Below the pieces are notes generated by a model. That model did not search any database. It was not told the DNA's origin and worked only from the letters and a program-made list of their open reading frames with translations. Positions 18,086 through 27,172 of a stretch of 64,000 bases of DNA are shown piece by piece; the first letter of the stretch is position 1; each line of letters begins with the position of its first letter. A program made the translations under genes and the position numbers. Source of the DNA: Actinobacillus vicugnae (GTDB lineage: Bacteria; Pseudomonadota; Gammaproteobacteria; Enterobacterales; Pasteurellaceae); contig NZ_CABFJY010000004.1 in assembly GCF_901687125.1 (NCBI RefSeq), forward strand, positions 1-64,000, written 5' to 3'.

Positions 18086-18862
18086 ATGGAACTTGGCATA
18101 GATATTTTAGCCATCTTATTTAGCGTTGCCGTGCTTGCAGGTTTTATTGATGCGATTGCTGGTGGCGGTGGATTACTTACCATTCCTGCGCTATTGACTG
18201 TTGGCGTTCCACCTGCGATGGCATTAGGCACAAATAAATTACAAGCCTGTGGTGGTTCGTTTTCTGCCTCACTTTATTTTGTGCGTAAAAAAGCGGTCGA
18301 TGTCAAACAGATTTTCCTATTGATCTTATTGACTTTTATTGGTGCTGCTTGCGGTACAATCTTCGTGCAAACCATTGATGTAAATGCACTTAAAGCCTTG
18401 CTACCGTTTTTAGTGTTACTGATTGGTTTCTATTTTTTATTTAGCCCGAATATTGGCGATGAAGATCGAAAACAACGCATTAGCTTGCCACTGTTTGCGT
18501 TTACTGCAGCAGCTGGTGTTGGCTTTTATGACGGAATGTTTGGACCAGCCACAGGTTCATTTTTTACCCTAGCGTTTATTTTATTGCTCGGTTTTAATTT
18601 ACCTAAAGCGGTAGCACATGCCAAAGTATTGAATTTCACCTCAAATTTTGCCTCATTGATTTTCTTTATTTTAGGCGGTGCAGTGTTATGGAAAATTGGC
18701 TTTATTATGATGATTGGGCAATTTATCGGCGGTACACTCGGGGCAAGAATGGTGGTAACCAAAGGCAAAAAACTGGTGCGCCCGATGTTAGTCAGTATGT
18801 CTTTTATTATGGTAATTAAAATGTTATACGACCAAGGACTGTTATCTTTTTTAGGAATTTAG
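18086..18862 (+). CDS. yfcA: TauE/SafE (TSUP) family membrane permease, YfcA-like
   Basis: A 258-residue polytopic protein of the TSUP/TauE-SafE family, whose members are thought to export sulfite or sulfonates; the substrate of YfcA is not established. Family signatures: AGFIDAIAGGGGLLTIPALL near residue 13-35 and MALGTNKLQACGGSFSAS near 50, repeated in weaker form as GFYDGMFGPATGSFFTL near 145. About seven to eight membrane segments are visible. AAGGAGAATAA precedes the ATG. Its stop directly abuts the nth start, so the two genes are co-transcribed. Confidence 0.88.
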   Translation: MELGIDILAILFSVAVLAGFIDAIAGGGGLLTIPALLTVGVPPAMALGTNKLQACGGSFSASLYFVRKKAVDVKQIFLLILLTFIGAACGTIFVQTIDVNALKALLPFLVLLIGFYFLFSPNIGDEDRKQRISLPLFAFTAAAGVGFYDGMFGPATGSFFTLAFILLLGFNLPKAVAHAKVLNFTSNFASLIFFILGGAVLWKIGFIMMIGQFIGGTLGARMVVTKGKKLVRPMLVSMSFIMVIKMLYDQGLLSFLGI

Positions 18863-19498
18863 ATGAATCAAGCAAAACGAATTGAAATTTTAACCCGTTT
18901 ACGCAACGAAAATCCTCACCCAACTACAGAACTTAATTACAGCAATCCGTTTGAATTACTGATTGCTGTAATTCTTTCTGCGCAAGCTACTGACAAAGGG
19001 GTAAATAAAGCAACGGATAAATTATTTCCCGTGGCGAATACGCCACAGGCGATTTTAGCTTTAGGCATTGATGGGCTAAAAGAATATATTAAAACGATTG
19101 GGCTATTTAATAGCAAAGCGGAAAATATTATTAAAACCTGCCGAGATCTCATCGAAAAACATAACGGTGAAGTGCCTGAAAATCGAGAAGCATTGGAAGC
19201 ACTTGCGGGTGTTGGACGTAAAACCGCCAATGTAGTGTTAAACACCGCTTTTGGTCATCCAACCATTGCGGTAGATACACATATTTTCCGTGTAGCTAAT
19301 CGCACAGGTTTTGCTCCTGGTAAAGACGTAGTAAAAGTCGAAGAGAAGTTATTGAAAGTAGTGCCCGCTGAATTTAAAGTGGATGTGCATCACTGGCTGA
19401 TTCTGCATGGGCGCTATACCTGTGTTGCTCGTAAGCCTCGTTGTGGCTCATGCATTATTGAAGATTTGTGCGAGTTTAAAGATAAAACCGATTACTAA
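18863..19498 (+). CDS. nth: Endonuclease III (DNA glycosylase/AP lyase)
   Basis: Removes oxidised pyrimidines from DNA and cleaves the abasic site. The 211-residue length is standard. It has the helix-hairpin-helix LAGVGRKTANVVLN (near 112-125) with the catalytic Lys, the catalytic Asp in AVDTHIFRVANRTG (near 138), and the C-terminal [4Fe-4S] loop with Cys spacing C-X6-C-X2-C-X5-C in CVARKPRCGSCIIEDLC. The ATG immediately follows the TAG of the preceding permease, so translation is likely coupled. Confidence 0.96.
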   Translation: MNQAKRIEILTRLRNENPHPTTELNYSNPFELLIAVILSAQATDKGVNKATDKLFPVANTPQAILALGIDGLKEYIKTIGLFNSKAENIIKTCRDLIEKHNGEVPENREALEALAGVGRKTANVVLNTAFGHPTIAVDTHIFRVANRTGFAPGKDVVKVEEKLLKVVPAEFKVDVHHWLILHGRYTCVARKPRCGSCIIEDLCEFKDKTDY

Positions 19499-19507
19499 TC
19501 AGTGCTC

Positions 19508-19565
19508 ATAAGCGGTCAAATGCTGTGAATTTTTTGCAAAAATTTAACCAAATTTGGCCGCTTGT
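19508..19565. repeat. Inverted uptake-sequence pair downstream of nth
   Basis: AAGCGGTCAAAT and ATTTGGCCGCTTGT flank about 30 bases with the internal TTTTTTGCAAAAAATT; T-rich tail. Probable terminator of the yfcA-nth transcript. Confidence 0.65.
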
Positions 19566-19694
19566 TTTTTCCACTTTTTCTCTAAATTTAACATTTCCAA
19601 CATAACTTTTAACATTGATGATTTCTTTTCTATTTCAGGGTGTTACAATAACAACTTTACTACTCGATTCCCTCCTCCCGATAAAGGAAAAATC

Positions 19695-20999
19695 ATGCCG
19701 ACTCAGAATTTACTGACAGCTAAAGATGAACGTATTGCGATTGTATCTGGGCTTAGAACGCCATTTGCTCGCCAAGACACAGGCTTTAAAGATGCGTATG
19801 CCACCAGCCTTGGTACAATGGTGACCAATGAATTACTTAGCCGTACCTCCATTGAACGAAATGAAATTGAGCAACTGGTTTTTGGTCAAGTCATCCAACA
19901 ACCTGATATTCCCAATCCTGCTCGAGAAATTGCAATCGCATTAAATATGTCTCATATGCAATCTTATAGTATTAGTAGTTCTTGTTTATCTGGCTTACAG
20001 GCAATCGCCAATGTAGCGGGTAGTATTGTAAGCGGTTCGATTTCTGCGGGAATAGCAGGAGGTGCCGACTCCATTTCAAACGCACCATTAAGTATTAGCC
20101 CACGTGTTATCTATAATTTCAAATCTATTTTTGCAGCGGAGACACTGGACGAAAAATATCGTCGTTTTCGCCAATTCTCTTGGCGTGATTTCAAACCACA
20201 TAGTGTAAACCTGAAAGATTTCACCACCCAAATGTCAGTGGCAGAAGTTTCAGAACAAATGGCACAACAATACAATATTAGCCGATCGGATCAAGATGAA
20301 TACGCTCGCCTTTCCAACCGAAAAGCTGCCGATGCGTGGAAAATCGGTTTGTTAAAAGAAGAAGTGATGCCTTCTTTCCCTAGCCCGTATAAGGACTTTG
20401 TCGTTTCTGACACGCTGATATCTGCGGCTACTCGTTCACGTTATTACCAACGTTTCTCCCCTATTGTCAATAAAGAGTATGCCACCGTAACAGAAGCGAA
20501 TATGCCACAACCTGTAGATGGTGCGGCTGCGGTATTACTGATGAATGAAAGTAAAGCAAAAGCACTTGGGCTTGCACCGCTTGGCTATATTCGTAGTTAT
20601 TCAATTACAGGTAATGATATTTGGCAAGATATGTTTGCAGGTGCAACCATTGCGAGTGCGCAAGCGCTCGACCGTGCAGAACTGCAATTACAAGATATGA
20701 GCTTTATTGATATTCATGAATCATCCGCCAGCCAAATGCTCGCTAATATTCAATTTTTTGAATCCAATGAATTTGCAAAAAAATATCTAAACCGCACCGC
20801 TTGTTTGGGCAAAATTGATGTAGATAAATTGAATCATTTAGGGGGTTCTATTGCATTTGGCAACCCACGTGCGGTCACCAGTTTGCGTACGATTATCCAA
20901 TCACTTTATGCCCTAAAACGTCAAGGTGGCGGATTAGCGTTGGTTGCGTCCAGTGGTTTAGGTGGCTTAGGTGCTGCAATGGTTTTAGAAAGCGAATAA
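19695..20999 (+). CDS. fadI: FadI-like acetyl-CoA acyltransferase homologue with substituted catalytic residues
   Basis: A 434-residue thiolase-fold protein closest to FadI, which cleaves 3-ketoacyl-CoA in anaerobic beta-oxidation. The N-terminal half has RIAIVSGLRTPFARQDTGFK and the nucleophile-type Cys97 in SSSCLSGLQA. His341 (IDIHESSA) corresponds to the HEAFA motif. However, the usual GHP histidine is Asn390 (AFGNPRAVTS), and the second catalytic Cys of TACAAGG is Ser420 (VASSGLGGLG). With both base residues lost, normal thiolysis is doubtful; a non-catalytic or altered role is possible. AAAGGAA precedes the ATG at 19695. It lies 10 bases before fadJ, forming a fadI-fadJ-ydgA transcript. 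Confidence 0.8.
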   Translation: MPTQNLLTAKDERIAIVSGLRTPFARQDTGFKDAYATSLGTMVTNELLSRTSIERNEIEQLVFGQVIQQPDIPNPAREIAIALNMSHMQSYSISSSCLSGLQAIANVAGSIVSGSISAGIAGGADSISNAPLSISPRVIYNFKSIFAAETLDEKYRRFRQFSWRDFKPHSVNLKDFTTQMSVAEVSEQMAQQYNISRSDQDEYARLSNRKAADAWKIGLLKEEVMPSFPSPYKDFVVSDTLISAATRSRYYQRFSPIVNKEYATVTEANMPQPVDGAAAVLLMNESKAKALGLAPLGYIRSYSITGNDIWQDMFAGATIASAQALDRAELQLQDMSFIDIHESSASQMLANIQFFESNEFAKKYLNRTACLGKIDVDKLNHLGGSIAFGNPRAVTSLRTIIQSLYALKRQGGGLALVASSGLGGLGAAMVLESE

Positions 21000-21009
21000 G
21001 GAATTGAGG

Positions 21010-23130
21010 ATGATTGAACAACAAGCACAAACACCTGCATTTCAAGTAGAAATTGATGAAAATCGTATTGCGATTATTCGTATTCAAACCACCGATCAAG
21101 ATGCCAACTGGCTACCTGAAACTTTTGTGAGTGAACTGCGTAGCGTAATTGGTAGTGTGATCTATCAACAAGCACGTGGCGTCATTTTCACTTCTGCGCG
21201 CACTCGTAATTTTATTCAGGGCTTCAAACCTAGTCTGTTAAAAGCGCAATCTCCTGAACAGCTCAAAGCCTTTTCGCAAGAAGCACAAGCTGTGATGCGA
21301 GAAATTAACACGCTCAAAATGCCTGTTATTGCTGCTATTGACGGTAATTGTTTCGGAATTGGTTTAGAGCTTGCCTTAGCCTGTGATTACCGTGTCGCAA
21401 GCGATGAAAACTATACACAATTTGCAATGCCACAAGTTCGTTCTGGTTTATTGCCATTTGCTGGTGGAACACAACGTTTACCACGTTTAATCGGCTTGCA
21501 AAACGCTACTCCACTTTTACTGTTTGGTAACAAAATTACTGCAGAACAAGCACATAAGTTTGCATTAATTGATAAATTAGTGCCAGCCGCTCGTCTTTTT
21601 GATACGGCTTATCAGCTGTTGTTGAATAATAAAGTGCAAAAAATTGATCATAAACGACCGCTTACCTTATTCAAAAAGCTTCGCAAACAGTTAGAAGGCA
21701 ATACGCTCTTCCGTAATAAATTTTTAGATCGTACTGAAAATTTGGTGTGGCTAAAAACCTTTGGTAACTACCCTGCGGTCGCTCGCTTAATTGAATTGCT
21801 AAAAGAACCGCATTTCAAAGCAGGCTTAACATTAGAACAAGCTGCATTTGCAGAGCTATTCCATACTGAAACTTCTAAAGTGCTAATCGAGTTGAAAAAA
21901 ACTGAGCGTGCGATGAAAAATAAATATCGCATTCGTGGTAATGTACGCGATGTGTCTCAAGTGAGCGTGCTTGGCTCAGGCTATATGGGCGCAGGAATCG
22001 CCTATTTAACTGCAAATAATGCGCAAATTCCTGTTCGTATTAAAGATATTCATCCATCTGAAATTCGTAAAGCATTACGTACGAGTTTTGAACTGATGCA
22101 AAAAGCCGTAGATACAAAGCGACTAAATCACGGTGAAATGATCCAACGGATGAATTTGATCACGGGTGGCGAACGCTTAGTTGCTGCAAAATCAACTGAT
22201 TTTATTATTGAAGCGGTCTATGAAGATCTCAAACTTAAACAACGTATGTTGCAAGAAAGCGAGCAGTATTATGACGAACACGCTATTTTCGCAACCAATA
22301 CTTCTACTTTTGCGATTAAAGATATCGCCTCTGTAGCACAACGCCCTGAAAATGTGATTGGTTTCCACTATTTTAGCCCTGTGGTAAAACAAAAAATGGT
22401 CGAAATCATTCCGCATGAAACGACTTGTGAACACACTATCGCTACCGCAATCCATTTTGCGATTCAGCAAGGCAAAGTACCATTATTAGTGGCAGATAAA
22501 CAAGGATTCTTTATCAATCGAATCCTAACCCCACTTTTACTAGAAGCAATTCAATGTTTGATTGATGGTGAAGCAATTGAATTTATCGACCGCTCATTAC
22601 AAGAATTTGGCTTCCAATTAGGCCCACTGGCGATGATTGATGAAATGGGGCTAGATGTGATTGCAAAATCAAACCCTGCGCTGGTACGTGAGTTAGGACA
22701 GCGTTTTATGTTGCCTGAAAGGGTTGATTTGTTGATCCGCAATGAACGCAAAGGTTGTAAAAATAAACGTGGTTTCTATATGTATGATCGTTTCGGTGAA
22801 CGTCTACAAGAAGATAAAAGTATCTATCATGTAATGGAAACTATTGCGCATAATGATCTTGAATCAGAACAAATCGCTCGCCGTTGTATTTTACGTATGA
22901 TCAACGAAGCTGCATGGTGCTTACAAGACAATGTGATTCAATCAATCGACGAGGGTAATGTTGCCTCAGTACTCGGTGCAGGATTCCCTGAATTTAGAGG
23001 TGGGATTTACGCTTATATAGAGAAAATCGGTGCGAAAAAAATTGTTAAACAGCTACTCCTACATTCAAAATTATATGGTGCACGCTTTGAGCCATGTGAA
23101 TGGTTAGTACAACAAGCAGAACAAGTTTAA
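21010..23130 (+). CDS. fadJ: FadJ-like multifunctional fatty-acid oxidation protein, hydratase site altered
   Basis: A 706-residue fusion of an N-terminal crotonase (enoyl-CoA hydratase, about 1-190) and a C-terminal 3-hydroxyacyl-CoA dehydrogenase, as in FadJ/FadB. In the crotonase, Glu120 (FGIGLELALACDYR) is kept but the second catalytic Glu of the LPE motif is Gln142 (FAMPQVRSGLLPFAGGTQRLP). In the dehydrogenase, the NAD loop VLGSGYMGAGIAYL, the catalytic His of GFHYFSPV and the following MVEIIP glutamate are all kept. So hydration is doubtful while dehydrogenase activity is plausible. I use the ATG at 21010 with GAGG just upstream. It follows fadI and precedes ydgA by 23 bases. Confidence 0.82.
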   Translation: MIEQQAQTPAFQVEIDENRIAIIRIQTTDQDANWLPETFVSELRSVIGSVIYQQARGVIFTSARTRNFIQGFKPSLLKAQSPEQLKAFSQEAQAVMREINTLKMPVIAAIDGNCFGIGLELALACDYRVASDENYTQFAMPQVRSGLLPFAGGTQRLPRLIGLQNATPLLLFGNKITAEQAHKFALIDKLVPAARLFDTAYQLLLNNKVQKIDHKRPLTLFKKLRKQLEGNTLFRNKFLDRTENLVWLKTFGNYPAVARLIELLKEPHFKAGLTLEQAAFAELFHTETSKVLIELKKTERAMKNKYRIRGNVRDVSQVSVLGSGYMGAGIAYLTANNAQIPVRIKDIHPSEIRKALRTSFELMQKAVDTKRLNHGEMIQRMNLITGGERLVAAKSTDFIIEAVYEDLKLKQRMLQESEQYYDEHAIFATNTSTFAIKDIASVAQRPENVIGFHYFSPVVKQKMVEIIPHETTCEHTIATAIHFAIQQGKVPLLVADKQGFFINRILTPLLLEAIQCLIDGEAIEFIDRSLQEFGFQLGPLAMIDEMGLDVIAKSNPALVRELGQRFMLPERVDLLIRNERKGCKNKRGFYMYDRFGERLQEDKSIYHVMETIAHNDLESEQIARRCILRMINEAAWCLQDNVIQSIDEGNVASVLGAGFPEFRGGIYAYIEKIGAKKIVKQLLLHSKLYGARFEPCEWLVQQAEQV

Positions 23131-23153
23131 TTTATACAAAAAGGAGATAGCCA

Positions 23154-24566
23154 ATGAAAAAATCAACCATTGCACTTTCAGTGGTTGCCGTATTAGCAGC
23201 AATCACCACGGGTGGCGCCTATTACACAGGCAATCAAATTGAACAACGTTACCCTGAACTGATTGCAAAAGCTAATACGGGTTTAAAAGTATTAAATGCC
23301 TATGATGTCAATGCACAAATTGAGGAAATAAAACTTACTAAAGGGTTATTTAGCTCAGATGTGGAATATGATTTAAAAGTGCAAACCAAAGAGCAAACTT
23401 TCACGCTAAAAGGTCATGATAAACTTTATCATGGTCCATTACCGCTCAATCGCTTAATCAAAGGCAATTTAGCACCTATGTTATTAAGCGCTGAAACGCA
23501 AATTTCGACACTTGATGAAAAAGTGAAAGCTTACTTTACCGATAGCAATGTGCTTTCAGCAACCACTCATACCAGTTATCGTGGTGATGTGTTAGGTAAT
23601 GTTACGATTAACCCATTTAAATCGAAAACGATCGAAGCCTCAAAAATTTATTTTGAAGGCGACTACACTGGCTTAGGTAAACAAAAGCTACAAACAGACT
23701 CGCTTAAATTACAAAATGGTAACGAGACGATTGCGCTAACAGGTTTAAATTACCAAGCTAATTACCAAACCAATCAAAATTACCCTGCAATAAAAGGCCT
23801 TGGCGATTATCAATTTGCACTGAAAAAACTCACCATTACCTCTGAGAATTGCCCTATTTTCAATTTAAATGAACTACGTTCTAAAGGTAACAGCAACATT
23901 GCCAACGACCGTGTGCTTAGTAGCACCGATTTAACCTTTAAAATGGACGGTAACAACGGTAGCGCAAATGCAAAACTTGGCCAAATGCATTTTGATATGC
24001 AGGCAGATCTGGATGCCAAATCGTTTAATGAATTCATGGTGTTATCTGAAAATTTTGATGAAAAAAATCCAGAATTTGAGCAACAACTTCATACTGCTTT
24101 AACTCGCTTGCTGACCCAATCTGCTCAGTTAAAAGTGAAGGAATTATCACTAGAAAATAGTAAAGGGAAAAATCGTTTTGCGCTCAACTTAGATTTGAAT
24201 AAGTTTGATATTGCACAGGTTTCACAATTAAGCTCAGTCGAACAAGTGCTGAAAATCTTTAAGCCCTCTAGTCTAAATTTAGATTTAAATTTAGCCACAA
24301 CTGAAGAGTTTATCGCAAAATGGTTAACGATTGTGCCAGACCAAAATTATTTGGGTAACCCTGAAGAAAATGCCAAAAGAATTGTGCAACAACTTGCGTC
24401 CATTGCAAAACAATCTCAACTTGCTAGCGTAGATGCGGAAAATGTGAAACTGGCATTAAATATTGAGAATGGAAAAGTCAATTTAAATGGCAGAACACTT
24501 TCTGAATCTGAACTACAAATGATACTTTGGGCACTTGTACTCAGTATAAGTGGTTTAGTCAGATAA
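23154..24566 (+). CDS. ydgA: YdgA-family (DUF945) envelope protein
   Basis: A 470-residue protein of the YdgA/DUF945 family, function not established. It begins with a signal-anchor (KKSTIALSVVAVLAAITTGGAYYTGNQIEQRYPEL), where the 'YpeL' after the membrane segment is typical of the family, followed by a soluble, probably periplasmic, repetitive beta-rich body of AsmA-like flavour. It ends with a hydrophobic stretch (QMILWALVLSISGLV). AAAAGGAGATAGCC precedes the ATG, 23 bases after fadJ, so it is likely in the same transcript; whether that link has meaning is unknown. An inverted uptake-sequence pair closes the unit. Confidence 0.82.
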   Translation: MKKSTIALSVVAVLAAITTGGAYYTGNQIEQRYPELIAKANTGLKVLNAYDVNAQIEEIKLTKGLFSSDVEYDLKVQTKEQTFTLKGHDKLYHGPLPLNRLIKGNLAPMLLSAETQISTLDEKVKAYFTDSNVLSATTHTSYRGDVLGNVTINPFKSKTIEASKIYFEGDYTGLGKQKLQTDSLKLQNGNETIALTGLNYQANYQTNQNYPAIKGLGDYQFALKKLTITSENCPIFNLNELRSKGNSNIANDRVLSSTDLTFKMDGNNGSANAKLGQMHFDMQADLDAKSFNEFMVLSENFDEKNPEFEQQLHTALTRLLTQSAQLKVKELSLENSKGKNRFALNLDLNKFDIAQVSQLSSVEQVLKIFKPSSLNLDLNLATTEEFIAKWLTIVPDQNYLGNPEENAKRIVQQLASIAKQSQLASVDAENVKLALNIENGKVNLNGRTLSESELQMILWALVLSISGLVR

Positions 24567-24575
24567 GTCATAAAT

Positions 24576-24633
24576 ACAAGCGGTCTATTTTGCTGGGAAT
24601 TTTGCAAATTCCTTTCAAAAATAGACCGCTTGT
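24576..24633. terminator. Inverted uptake-sequence pair between convergent ydgA and ribH
   Basis: ACAAGCGGTCTATTTT pairs with AAAATAGACCGCTTGT (16 bp). It is placed so that it can end both convergent transcripts; T-rich flanks follow. Confidence 0.75.
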
Positions 24634-24655
24634 TTATAAATCTAACAACCAGAAA

Positions 24656-25117
24656 TTAAATCGCTTTTAATACGTTTACCATTTCGATTGCGCCTAATGC
24701 ACATTCTGAGCCTTTGTTACCCGCTTTAGTACCCGCACGCTCAATTGCTTGTTCAATGTTTTCTGTAGTTAATACACCGAAAATCACTGGAATACCTGTT
24801 TCTAACGCAACTGCACCAATACCTTTTGCTGCTTCATTACATACATAATCATAGTGCGTTGTTGAACCACGAATTACAGTACCTAAACAGATTACTGCAT
24901 CATACTTACCGCTGGTTGCCATTTTTTTCGCAACGAGTGGAATTTCAAATGCACCAGGTACCCACACTGTATCGATCTGATGTTCATCCGCACCGTGACG
25001 CACTAATGTATCAATTGCACCGCTTAATAATTTATCGTTGATAAAATCGTTAAAACGTGCCGTTACGATACCGAATTTTAAACCTGTTGCAACTAAGTTG
25101 CCTGTAATTTTTGCCAT
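24656..25117 (-). CDS. ribH: 6,7-dimethyl-8-ribityllumazine synthase
   Basis: Joins the ribityl-pyrimidine to dihydroxybutanone phosphate, the penultimate step of riboflavin synthesis, in a 60-subunit or pentameric shell. The 153-residue protein has the usual [20 protein letters not shown], the [15 protein letters not shown] signature, [23 protein letters not shown] with the catalytic His, and [19 protein letters not shown] start at 25117 ([12 protein letters not shown]) where orthologues start; GGACAAAAAA lies upstream. It is the last gene of ribD-ribE-ribBA-ribH, separated from ribBA by 131 bases that hold a run of hairpins. Confidence 0.95.
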   Translation of the reverse strand: MAKITGNLVATGLKFGIVTARFNDFINDKLLSGAIDTLVRHGADEHQIDTVWVPGAFEIPLVAKKMATSGKYDAVICLGTVIRGSTTHYDYVCNEAAKGIGAVALETGIPVIFGVLTTENIEQAIERAGTKAGNKGSECALGAIEMVNVLKAI

Positions 25118-25159
25118 TTTTTTGTCCTCTGAAATTATGCAAAATTGCTTGAAAATTTG

Positions 25160-25237
25160 ACCGCTTGTGAGCGGTAGGGACACGATGCTTCGTGTCCTTA
25201 TTATTCATCATATGGACGCCAAGCGTGGCGTCCCTAC
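25160..25237. repeat. Cluster of three hairpins, including a 64-bp element with inverted ends, inside the rib operon
   Basis: Between ribBA and ribH lie ACCGCT-TGTG-AGCGGT (25160-25175), GGACACGA-TGCT-TCGTGTCC (25178-25197) and GGACGCCA-AGCG-TGGCGTCC (25214-25233). The latter two sit in a 64-bp unit (25174-25237) that starts GTAGGGAC and ends with its reverse complement GTCCCTAC, which looks like a REP-type or miniature mobile palindromic element. Confidence 0.65.
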
Positions 25238-25248
25238 TCATTATTCCA

Positions 25249-26454
25249 CTAAAAATTAAACATATGTCCCATTTTTACCTGTTTTACTTTTAGGTAATCA
25301 ATGTCGTTTTTATTTGGTTCTACAATAATTGGCTCACGTGCAATAATATTTAAGCCCTGCTCTTTTAAGCCATCAATTTTAGCGGGATTGTTGGTTAATA
25401 AGCGGATAGATTTCACGCCCAACATTTGGAACATTTGTGCACCAATATAATATTCACGCTCATCTTCTTTGAAGCCTAATGCCACATTTGCTTCTACTGT
25501 ATCCATACCTTTATCTTGTAATTCATAAGCACGTAACTTATTAATTAAACCAATACCACGTCCTTCTTGGCGTAAATAGAGAATCACCCCCCTGCCTTCT
25601 TTCTCAATTTGGGTCATCGCTGCCGCAAATTGCTGACCGCAGTCACAGCGCTGAGAACCGAAAGCATCGCCTGTTAAACATTCTGAATGAATACGCGCTA
25701 GCACTCGTTCGCCGTCGGTTAAATCACCTTTGACTAATGCAACGTGTTCTTTACCAGAAATCACTTCCACAAAGCTATGCGCCATAAATTCACCATATTT
25801 GGTTGGCATTTTTACCACAGAAATTTGTTTCACTAAGCTATCGTGCTTACGGCGATATTCTTGTAATTGCTGAATAGTGATAAATGGCATATTGTGCTCA
25901 ATCGCAAATTTTTGCAAATCTGGCATAGTCATCATCGAGCCATCTTCTGCCATAATTTCACAACATAAACCTGCGTGTTTTAAACCTGCAAGGCGAGCTA
26001 AATCCACCGTTGCTTCAGTGTGGCCATTACGCACTAATACCCCACCGTCTTTTGCAACTAACGGGAACATATGACCAGGGCGACGGAAATCGCTTGCTTT
26101 CGCATTGTCTTCAACTAATTTTAGTGCAGTTAAAGAACGCTCAAAAGCAGAAATCCCCGTGCCTGTTTCGATATGATCAATCGCAACCGTAAATGCAGTT
26201 TCATGGTTGTCAGTATTTTTCGCCACCATGGGATGAAGCTCTAATTTTTCTGCAATTTCACGAGAAATTGGCATACAGATCAAGCCTTTACCGTAAGTTG
26301 CCATAAAATTGATATTTTCTGGTGTAGCAAATTCTGCTGCACAAATAAAATCGCCTTCATTTTCACGATCTGCATCATCAGTCACCAAAATAATCTGACC
26401 TTGACGAATCGCTTCAATTGCTTCTTCTACTTTTGAAAATTGGAAATTACTCAT
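25249..26454 (-). CDS. ribBA: Bifunctional 3,4-dihydroxy-2-butanone-4-phosphate synthase / GTP cyclohydrolase II
   Basis: Supplies both precursors of riboflavin. The RibB part (about 1-200) has [20 protein letters not shown] with the Mg-binding acids and [32 protein letters not shown]. The RibA part (about 205-400) has the zinc-binding cysteines in [21 protein letters not shown] and the [21 protein letters not shown] segment with catalytic Arg. Both sites look intact, in a 401-residue fusion. Third gene of the rib operon; a 54-base gap separates it from ribE. Pasteurellaceae such as A. pleuropneumoniae are known to have this gene order (ribGBAH). Confidence 0.95.
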   Translation of the reverse strand: MSNFQFSKVEEAIEAIRQGQIILVTDDADRENEGDFICAAEFATPENINFMATYGKGLICMPISREIAEKLELHPMVAKNTDNHETAFTVAIDHIETGTGISAFERSLTALKLVEDNAKASDFRRPGHMFPLVAKDGGVLVRNGHTEATVDLARLAGLKHAGLCCEIMAEDGSMMTMPDLQKFAIEHNMPFITIQQLQEYRRKHDSLVKQISVVKMPTKYGEFMAHSFVEVISGKEHVALVKGDLTDGERVLARIHSECLTGDAFGSQRCDCGQQFAAAMTQIEKEGRGVILYLRQEGRGIGLINKLRAYELQDKGMDTVEANVALGFKEDEREYYIGAQMFQMLGVKSIRLLTNNPAKIDGLKEQGLNIIAREPIIVEPNKNDIDYLKVKQVKMGHMFNF

Positions 26455-26508
26455 TTTATTTTCCTAGAATATAAATTATGTTGATTGGCAAGACTCTACA
26501 AATAGTCT

Positions 26509-27156
26509 TTAAAATCCTGCTTGTTTTAAAAAGTCGAAACTTAACTTGCTTTGTGGCTTACTCGCTGGCTTTTTGAGCAAAAATTGTTCGATGTATTTGC
26601 CGACAATATCGTTTTCTAAATTTACTGTACTACCGATATTTTTTGCACCTAAATTCGTTTCTTTAATGGTATGAGGAATAATCGAAACACGGAAACTATC
26701 TTCTGTGGTATCCACAACAGTTAAGCTAATGCCATCAATAGTAATTGAGCCTTTTTCGATAATATAGCGCATTAATTTTGGTGCAGTTTTAATACGATAC
26801 CAAGTTGAGTTATGTGCTGGAATAATTTCGGTAATTTCACCTGTGCCATCAATATGACCTGATACAATATGCCCACCAAAACGTCCGTTTGCTGCCATTG
26901 CTCGCTCTAGATTCACTGGGCTATTTGACTTTAGTTCGCCTAATGAAGTACGTTTTAAAGTTTCTGACATGACATCTGCAGTAAATTGATTACTCGAAAA
27001 AGAGGTAACCGTTAAACAGACGCCATTTACCGCAATGCTATCGCCTAAATGCACATCTTGTAATACTTTGTTTGCATTAATAGTGACGACTGCAAATTCG
27101 CCCTGTTTATGAATTTGAGCAATTTTGCCAACTTCTTCAATAATACCTGTGAACAT
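26509..27156 (-). CDS. ribE: Riboflavin synthase, alpha subunit
   Basis: Converts two ribityllumazines to riboflavin and the pyrimidine precursor. The 215-residue protein is two tandem lumazine-binding domains: the first starts MFTGIIEEVGKI and ends near RAMAANGRFGGHIVSGHIDG, the second begins TGEITEI and includes SITIDGISLTVVD and LENDIVGKYIEQF. The start at 27156 gives the invariant MFTGII N-terminus; AGGAAAAACAAA precedes it. The gene begins 16 bases after the ribD stop. Named ribB in older Actinobacillus literature. Confidence 0.95.
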   Translation of the reverse strand: MFTGIIEEVGKIAQIHKQGEFAVVTINANKVLQDVHLGDSIAVNGVCLTVTSFSSNQFTADVMSETLKRTSLGELKSNSPVNLERAMAANGRFGGHIVSGHIDGTGEITEIIPAHNSTWYRIKTAPKLMRYIIEKGSITIDGISLTVVDTTEDSFRVSIIPHTIKETNLGAKNIGSTVNLENDIVGKYIEQFLLKKPASKPQSKLSFDFLKQAGF

Positions 27157-27172
27157 TTTGTTTTTCCTATCG

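Noticed and set aside
25160-25237. Riboswitch or small RNA gene between ribBA and ribH
   Set aside because: The simple tandem hairpins and matching inverted ends fit a repeat element better; no conserved aptamer blocks are seen.
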